Position numbers and translations under genes: made by a program
Shown here: one piece after another, positions 30,229 to 33,616 of the stretch
How positions within the stretch are numbered: the first letter of the stretch is position 1
How the letters are laid out: every line of letters starts with the position of its first letter
Notes under the pieces: generated by a model
The model's database searches: none
The model's input: only the letters and a program-made list of their open reading frames with translations
What the model was told of the DNA's origin: nothing
IMG/VR virus record: IMGVR_UViG_3300036832_000401
Coordinates: 1 to 33,616 of that record
Length of the DNA: 33,616 bases
DNA from: a virus
Reading direction: 5' to 3' (one strand)

Positions 30229-30546
30229 TCACTTGTTTTCGACCGATTGCTTCAACTCGGCGATCACCTCGCGCATGTGGGTGATCTCGTCGTTGACCCG
30301 CACGCAGAGGGTGACGTGATCCTTCAGCTTGGATTTGGCGAACGAGGCCCCCTCCAGCACATGCTGCTCGATCTCGTCGAGTGTCTTGCGCAGGATGCTG
30401 ATCTTGTCGCAGAGGTCGGCGACAACGCCCTCGACCATGCTGTCGATGGCCTTGCGCTGCGGCGAGCCGTAGCCCGGTGGGATAAGATCGTTCTGTGGTA
30501 CGAGGTCGGAGCGGGGCAATTCGGTGCGCTTAGTGCGAACGTCCAT
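30229..30546 (-). CDS. Coiled-coil hypothetical protein, 105 aa (first gene of int operon)
   Basis: AAAGGGAGAAAGCC precedes the ATG at 30546. The N-terminal 30 residues are polar and Pro-containing; residues about 35-105 are one long charged helix with heptad-like spacing (LCDKISILRKTLDEIEQHVLE and HMREVIAELKQSV). A dimeric coiled coil is likely. As first gene after the operator-containing promoter at 30577-30605 it is the most promoter-proximal gene of the int/xis operon. No family recognised. Confidence 0.65.
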   Translation of the reverse strand: MDVRTKRTELPRSDLVPQNDLIPPGYGSPQRKAIDSMVEGVVADLCDKISILRKTLDEIEQHVLEGASFAKSKLKDHVTLCVRVNDEITHMREVIAELKQSVENK

Positions 30547-30576
30547 GGCTTTCTCCCTTTCCTGATGAGACCCGGG

Positions 30577-30605
30577 AGGCTAGTCATATTCAATGCGACC
30601 TGCAA
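30577..30605 (-). promoter_or_regulatory. Predicted int/xis operon promoter with operator as spacer
   Basis: On the minus strand, TTGCAG (30605-30600) and TAGCCT (30582-30577) flank exactly 17 bases, and those 17 bases are the operator. Both boxes are weak matches, but the layout parallels the Cro promoter at 31485-31514. Confidence 0.5.
30583..30599. promoter_or_regulatory. 17-bp operator copy at the int operon
   Basis: GTCATATTCAATGCGAC on the plus strand, an imperfect palindrome. It shares GTCATATT and TGCGAC with the copy at 31491-31507 and the same half-sites with the copies at 31364 and 7575. It lies between the leftward int operon and the rightward gene at 30739. Confidence 0.7.
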
Positions 30606-30738
30606 GCGGTCGTCGCGTTCCATCAAAAAAATTCCGACACGCGAGACTCTTGCCTCAAAATGGCATAGGATCACGCTCCCGAGAATTGGAACCAGTCACC
30701 TCACGGGGAGGAACGAGAAGCGTAAAAAGGGTAATCCC
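30606..30738. other. Intergenic leader before the 30739 gene
   Basis: No gene is visible. A CATAGGAT sequence (30664-30671) is identical to the -10 region of the Cro promoter, but no matching -35 box was found, so a rightward promoter here would be weak or activator-dependent. Confidence 0.35.
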
Positions 30739-30951
30739 ATGGATCAACAGCGGGAATACGACCATTTGAACCATGTCAATTTCATCGTCGGCATGATGCT
30801 CTGCGAGATACCGCGCGACGAAAATTTCGAGCGCGAGGCGCATCGCCTCTACGCCTCCATCGGCGACGCCATGGAGACCTACCTCAAAATCGGCAAGGCC
30901 AACTACGTCAGCGAGGTCGACTGCATCAGTGCGTCGGGACCGCTTTCCTGA
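30739..30951 (+). CDS. Small rightward hypothetical protein, 70 aa
   Basis: The ATG at 30739 has AAAAAGGG about six bases upstream; the long frame to the left is an antisense shadow. The product is helical with acidic and aromatic residues (FIVGMMLCEIPRDENFEREAHRLYASIGDAMETYLKIGK split over two helices). Its 3' end overlaps the convergent repressor gene by 26 bases, so the two transcripts are antisense at their ends. It lies between the int operon and the immunity switch. Function unknown. Confidence 0.6.
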   Translation: MDQQREYDHLNHVNFIVGMMLCEIPRDENFEREAHRLYASIGDAMETYLKIGKANYVSEVDCISASGPLS

Positions 30952-31330
30952 TCTTGGCCCGCACCTCGTCCAGCTTCGCCAGCTTCGCCCGGGCGCTCTC
31001 GACCGTCAGCGAAATGGTGCGCTGTTCTTGGTGCAGGTTCCTGATCTGATCGATGCGGCGCAACAGGTCTTGTGACATGTTGCCCTCCATCCCGAACCAC
31101 AGCCACTCCACCGAGACGCCTTCCAGCTTCTCGATCAGCCGGAAGGCCGTCTCGCGGGCGATGGGGTAGCCGCGCTCGTACATGTTCCAGCGCTTGAACG
31201 GGATGTCGATCAGCTTGGCAAACTCAGGCTGGCTGTCGCCGGTATAAACTTCGCGCAGCAGCCGCAGGCGGTATTTGTAGTCCTCGACCACGAAGCGTCG
31301 TTTCGGAATTTTGGTGGCCTTCTTGACCAT
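30926..31330 (-). CDS. CI-like phage repressor candidate, HTH without peptidase domain, 134 aa
   Basis: The ATG at 31330 has AAGGGG seven bases upstream; longer frames would start inside the promoter. Residues about 18-82 form an XRE-type HTH: RLRLLREVY, SQPEFAKLIDIPFKRWNMYERG, then ETAFRLIEKLEGVSVEWLWFG. Residues 85-134 are a charged coiled-coil tail, probably for dimerisation. The S24/LexA-like self-cleavage domain of lambda CI is absent. It is divergent from a Cro-like gene, with two 17-bp operators between. It most likely keeps the lytic genes off and limits its own expression. Confidence 0.75.
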   Translation of the reverse strand: MVKKATKIPKRRFVVEDYKYRLRLLREVYTGDSQPEFAKLIDIPFKRWNMYERGYPIARETAFRLIEKLEGVSVEWLWFGMEGNMSQDLLRRIDQIRNLHQEQRTISLTVESARAKLAKLDEVRAKIRKAVPTH

Positions 31331-31363
31331 CGTGCATCCCCTTGCCTGTGCAATACTTGCATG

Positions 31364-31380
31364 GTCGTAATTAGTGCGAC
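31364..31380. promoter_or_regulatory. 17-bp operator copy downstream of the repressor promoter
   Basis: GTCGTAATTAGTGCGAC. It falls at about +2 to +18 of the predicted repressor transcript, so binding would act as a roadblock and give negative autoregulation. It is the closest match to the remote copy at 7575-7591. Confidence 0.7.
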
Positions 31381-31388
31381 CTATGACA

Positions 31389-31417
31389 CCTATAGAAGAA
31401 GGCGCGGCAAATTTCAA
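31389..31417 (-). promoter_or_regulatory. Predicted repressor promoter
   Basis: On the minus strand, TTGAAA (31417-31412), a 17-base spacer and TATAGG (31394-31389). Good -35 match and moderate -10. The leader is about 50 bases and contains the operator at 31364-31380. Confidence 0.6.
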
Positions 31418-31484
31418 TCTAGACGTTGAGATATTAAGTTCCAATTTTTCCTGTGGTGTCCCGGTATTTCCGCCCCGCTCCCCC

Positions 31485-31514
31485 TCGACAGTCATATTGT
31501 TTGCGACATAGGAT
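31485..31514 (+). promoter_or_regulatory. Predicted rightward early promoter (Cro operon)
   Basis: TCGACA (31485-31490) and TAGGAT (31509-31514) are 18 bases apart, and the first 17 of those bases are the operator. Expected start about 31521. This rules out the ATG at 31513 as a start codon and favours 31543. Confidence 0.6.
31491..31507. promoter_or_regulatory. 17-bp operator copy in the Cro promoter spacer
   Basis: GTCATATTGTTTGCGAC, lying entirely between the -35 and -10 boxes of the rightward early promoter. Repressor bound here would block RNA polymerase. Confidence 0.7.
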
Positions 31515-31542
31515 GGATTTCTCAACTCAGTTTGAGGTGTCC

Positions 31543-31764
31543 ATGCGTAAACTCAATTCACAGGAAGAGGTGATCGCGGCGCTCGGCGGCATTAATCGCT
31601 TCCGCGAAATCCTCGACGCCAACCGCAAGCAGGCATGGCACTGGACCGGGCGCACCGGCCTGTTTCCCGCCTACACCTATCCGCTGCTGCAGAAGGCCCT
31701 GCGCCGTCGCGGCTGCACCGCATCCGACGAACTGTTCTCGAAAAGACGTTCCCGCGCAGCCTGA
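31543..31764 (+). CDS. Cro-like HTH regulator, 73 aa
   Basis: I take the ATG at 31543, which has GAGG six bases upstream; the earlier ATG at 31513 falls in the -10 box. The 73-residue product is a single small HTH: EEVIAALGGINRFREIL, then QAWHWTGRTGLFPAYTYPLLQKAL, the Cro/YdaS-type pattern with a recognition helix ahead of W-x-W. It is divergent from the repressor gene and heads the rightward early operon. It probably competes for the same operators to commit the phage to lysis. Confidence 0.75.
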   Translation: MRKLNSQEEVIAALGGINRFREILDANRKQAWHWTGRTGLFPAYTYPLLQKALRRRGCTASDELFSKRRSRAA

Positions 31765-31777
31765 AAGGCGGTGTGCA

Positions 31778-32023
31778 ATGAATGATCTGAACGGGGCCAA
31801 GATGCCGCTGACCGAGTGGGACATCACCATCGGTCGCCATCTGCACTACATCGTGGCCGGGGCCGATGTCTGTCGGCGTCACGTCGGCCACATGATGGCG
31901 CGGCCAACATTCCAGACGCTGGCCGAAGATGAAATGCTGCTGCTGGAGAGCGCGCTCGACAAGGCGCTTACCATCGTGCGCGAGGCTCGCGCCGCCTACG
32001 GGAGCAAGCCTCATGTCGACTAA
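31778..32023 (+). CDS. Hypothetical early protein, 81 aa
   Basis: GAAAGGCGG lies about eight bases before the ATG at 31778. The product has a polar N-terminus, a His-containing segment (GRHLHYIVAGADVCRRHVGH) and a long C-terminal acidic-to-basic helix. No domain recognised. It is the second gene of the rightward early operon, and its 3' end overlaps the next gene's start by 11 bases. Confidence 0.65.
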   Translation: MNDLNGAKMPLTEWDITIGRHLHYIVAGADVCRRHVGHMMARPTFQTLAEDEMLLLESALDKALTIVREARAAYGSKPHVD

Positions 32024-32237
32024 CCCCTGTCCCGACATCCACTGCATTAGCTGCGGCGACACCCCCGACATGATCGACGAGTACGTCATGGCGGCGCGCA
32101 GCCTGCACTGCTCGCCATGGGAATATGTCCAGCGCGAGGAGGGCACCTACAACATCCACAACGGCCATTTCCTCTGCACCGAGTGCTACCTCGCGGCGGG
32201 CTGTCCGTCCTCTCCCACCGGATGGGTGGCCCCATGA
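32013..32237 (+). CDS. Small Cys-rich (zinc-finger-like) protein, 74 aa
   Basis: The ATG at 32013 has GGAG about nine bases upstream; the longer frame is out of context. The protein has Cys residues at CPDIHCISCGD near the start and CTECYLAAGC near the end. These can form a treble-clef or ribbon-type zinc site with the intervening His residues (NIHNGHFLC). It resembles small zinc-binding early phage proteins. It is coupled to the Gp157-like gene by an ATGA overlap. Confidence 0.68.
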   Translation: MSTNPCPDIHCISCGDTPDMIDEYVMAARSLHCSPWEYVQREEGTYNIHNGHFLCTECYLAAGCPSSPTGWVAP

Positions 32238-32740
32238 TGAAGATCGAAGCGGACGCGCTGCGCATCGAGATCGAATATCTGCTGGCGCAATACCCGGACC
32301 TCAAGGACGACGACGACCTGCGCGCCGACATGCTGGAGGGTGAGACCGACATCACCCGCGTCCTGACCGCGCTGAACCGCTACCGCGAGGACACCAAGGC
32401 GCTGGCCGATGGTTCGCAGGCCCGGCTCGATGAACTGGCGGCGCGCAAGAAACGCCTCGCTGTCCGGGTCGAGTTTATCACCTCGCTGATGCAGTCGATC
32501 CTGTTCACCGCCCAGATCAGGAAGATCGAACTGCCAGAGGTGACGCTGTCGATCCGAAATAATCCGCAGCAACTGGTCGGCGATCCCGACGTCGACATCA
32601 AGACGCTGCCCGACGACTGCATCCGCACCAAGCAGGACGTCGACCGCAAGGCGGTGCGCGAGGCCATCGTCGCAGGACGCAATGTGCCCGGCTTCGTGCT
32701 GGTCGACGCGCCACCCTCATTGATGGTGAGGATCAAGTGA
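32234..32740 (+). CDS. Siphovirus Gp157-like protein, 168 aa
   Basis: ATG at 32234 overlaps the previous stop; the longer frame from 32117 is shadow. The pattern fits the Sipho_Gp157 family: long charged helices (TALNRYREDTKALADG; RLDELAARKKRLAVRVEFI), then TAQIRKIELPEVTLSIRNNPQQLV, and a closing DCIRTKQDVDRKAVREAI...GFVLVDAPPSLMVRIK. The family is widespread beside phage recombination genes; reports link it to phage resistance in streptococci, but its mechanism is unknown. Here a Rad52-like gene follows two genes later, the usual context. Confidence 0.82.
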   Translation: MMKIEADALRIEIEYLLAQYPDLKDDDDLRADMLEGETDITRVLTALNRYREDTKALADGSQARLDELAARKKRLAVRVEFITSLMQSILFTAQIRKIELPEVTLSIRNNPQQLVGDPDVDIKTLPDDCIRTKQDVDRKAVREAIVAGRNVPGFVLVDAPPSLMVRIK

Positions 32741-32753
32741 AAGGAGACGTCTT

Positions 32754-33098
32754 ATGAAAAAACTAAATCATCCCTACGGACGACTGGCTCCGACACAGCT
32801 ACGCCACGGCCAATTTACCAAGGGCATCAGCGGCAATCCCAACGGGAGGCCGAAGGGTGCAAAAAATCGCAGCACCGCTGAACTGATCGAAAAACTTTCC
32901 GCCTCTGGGCTGACGCCGGTCGAGTTTATGACGGCGGTCTACCGCGATGATGCCCAACCGATGGATTTGCGGCTTGAGGCGGCACATCGCGCTGCGCCGT
33001 ATTTCCACGCCAAGATGTCGATTGCACTGATGCTGCCGGTGCCGCTGCGCGCGACGGAGCAATTATTGGCAATCGGGAGCGGAGGCCAAGATGGGTAG
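32754..33098 (+). CDS. DUF5681-domain protein, 114 aa
   Basis: AAAGGAGACGTCTT precedes the ATG at 32754. The N-terminal FTKGISGNPNGRPKGAKNRS (residues about 21-40) is the DUF5681 signature, often present in phage-encoded proteins near packaging or recombination genes. The rest is helical (MDLRLEAAHRAAPYFHAKMS). Proteins of this kind have been proposed as small-terminase or DNA-binding partners, but this is not shown by the sequence. It overlaps the next gene, which has a related GRPIGSRNK motif. Confidence 0.75.
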   Translation: MKKLNHPYGRLAPTQLRHGQFTKGISGNPNGRPKGAKNRSTAELIEKLSASGLTPVEFMTAVYRDDAQPMDLRLEAAHRAAPYFHAKMSIALMLPVPLRATEQLLAIGSGGQDG

Positions 33099-33297
33099 GC
33101 CGATTGGTTCACGGAACAAGGCAAAACCGTTCCTCACCGCACTCAATGTGGCGCTGCGCGGTCGCCCTCAGGCGCTGCGCAGGATGACGGAGCGGCTGAT
33201 CGATGGAGCGGAGCAAGGCAACCTCGCGGCTATCCGCGAAATTGCGGATCGCATCGATGGCAAGCCCGCGAGGATCGAACCCGGAAAACCTGAATGA
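33091..33297 (+). CDS. Small GRPxGSxNK protein, possible DUF5681/small-terminase-like, 68 aa
   Basis: The ATG at 33091 lies within the end of the DUF5681 gene. The product begins MGRPIGSRNKAKPF, a shortened version of the neighbour's signature, and continues with helices ending IREIADRIDGKPARIE. That ending is frequent in small-terminase-like and homing-associated phage proteins. The two adjacent genes may be diverged copies. Its stop overlaps the next ATG (ATGA). Function unproven. Confidence 0.65.
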   Translation: MGRPIGSRNKAKPFLTALNVALRGRPQALRRMTERLIDGAEQGNLAAIREIADRIDGKPARIEPGKPE

Positions 33298-33616
33298 GCG
33301 ACTTGCATGAAATTTTCGACGCGCTGTCGGCACCATTCCCGATTGAGGACATCTCTTGGCGGGTCGGCCCGACTAACGAGAAATGGCGCAAGGATGGCGA
33401 GCCGCTGAAGGGCCAGCCGTTGTGCTACATCGACGCGCGGGTCGTGATGGACCGGCTCGATGCGGTCTGCGGTGTCGATGGCTGGCAATGCACCTACACG
33501 CCCGGTGTCGGCACCTCGATTGTCTGCAACATCGGCGTCAGGATCGCGGGTGACTGGATTTGGAAAGCGGATGGTGCCGGTGCCACCGACATGGAAGCGG
33601 AGAAGGGCACGCTGTC
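33294..33616 (+). CDS. Rad52/Rad22-family single-strand annealing protein (3' truncated by window)
   Basis: The frame starts at ATG 33294 (ATGA overlap) and runs off the window after 107 codons. FPIEDISWRVG near residue 15, GQPLCYIDARVVMDRLDAVCG around 40-60, and the GATDMEAEKGTL stretch at the window edge match the Rad52_Rad22 annealing family. It anneals complementary single strands in phage recombination or replication. Gp157-like and DUF5681 genes upstream are usual partners. The nuclease or SSB partner is probably beyond the edge. Confidence 0.85.
   Translation, partial: MSDLHEIFDALSAPFPIEDISWRVGPTNEKWRKDGEPLKGQPLCYIDARVVMDRLDAVCGVDGWQCTYTPGVGTSIVCNIGVRIAGDWIWKADGAGATDMEAEKGTL

Noticed and set aside
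30133-30738. Long N-terminal extension of the rightward gene at 30739
   Set aside because: It is antisense to the genes at 29848-30546. The ATG at 30739 has a ribosome site and starts a different-looking protein.
31331-31525. N-terminal extension of the repressor frame to 31525
   Set aside because: It would run through the predicted promoters and operators. The ATG at 31330 has a proper ribosome site and starts just before the HTH domain.

Overview
The window is a large part of a temperate, podovirus-type phage genome with P22-like head and tail-stub organisation. The host is probably an alphaproteobacterium of the Bradyrhizobium/Rhodopseudomonas kind. The host call is an inference from high GC and from several small accessory proteins of a type I associate with such genomes. 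The phage call is firm: large terminase, P22-type portal, scaffold-like protein, DUF4043/N4-gp56-type capsid protein, gp4-like and gp10-like tail-stub proteins, ejection-type proteins, tail fibres and a GH25 endolysin follow each other on the plus strand.

Layout. 1-1844: tightly overlapping small early or accessory genes, including a DUF2493/SLOG protein and three short membrane proteins. 1897-13106: packaging, capsid and tail-stub genes, interrupted at 7302-7526 by one leftward gene with its own promoter. 13103-22624: adhesion and ejection genes (LamG-like, collagen-like, Gly-rich, cupin, collar-like). 22624-23576: lysis end. 23653-24057: a leftward single-gene unit between two terminators. 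24439-27296: leftward operon of eight genes headed by a winged-helix-like protein and two HTH proteins. 27511-30546: leftward int/xis operon. 30926-31764: immunity switch, with a CI-like HTH repressor divergent from a Cro-like gene. 31543-33616: rightward early operon (Zn-finger, Gp157, DUF5681 and Rad52-type genes) running off the right edge. The genes at the left edge look like the far end of the same rightward programme, so the map is best read as circular or virion-form DNA rather than an integrated prophage. The integrase lies inside the map with phage genes on both sides.

Most interesting observation. A 17-bp imperfect palindrome, consensus GTCRTAWTNNNTGCGAC, occurs four times, always between genes. 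Two copies flank the repressor/Cro switch (31364-31380 and 31491-31507). One forms the exact spacer of a predicted promoter for the int/xis operon (30583-30599). The fourth lies about 23 kb away inside the structural module (7575-7591) and covers the -35 box of the lone leftward gene. This suggests one repressor controls the early operon, the integration operon, itself and a remote moron gene whose transcript would run antisense into an upstream ADP-ribosyltransferase-like gene.

Other points of interest are that ADP-ribosyltransferase-like protein between portal and scaffold, an extra beta-sandwich module inserted in the gp10-like protein, a near-perfect 23-bp palindrome at 24288-24310, repeat-rich DNA between int and xis that may hold attP, and three leaky-terminator candidates in succession after the capsid gene. 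All calls rest on reading the sequence; no database search was run.
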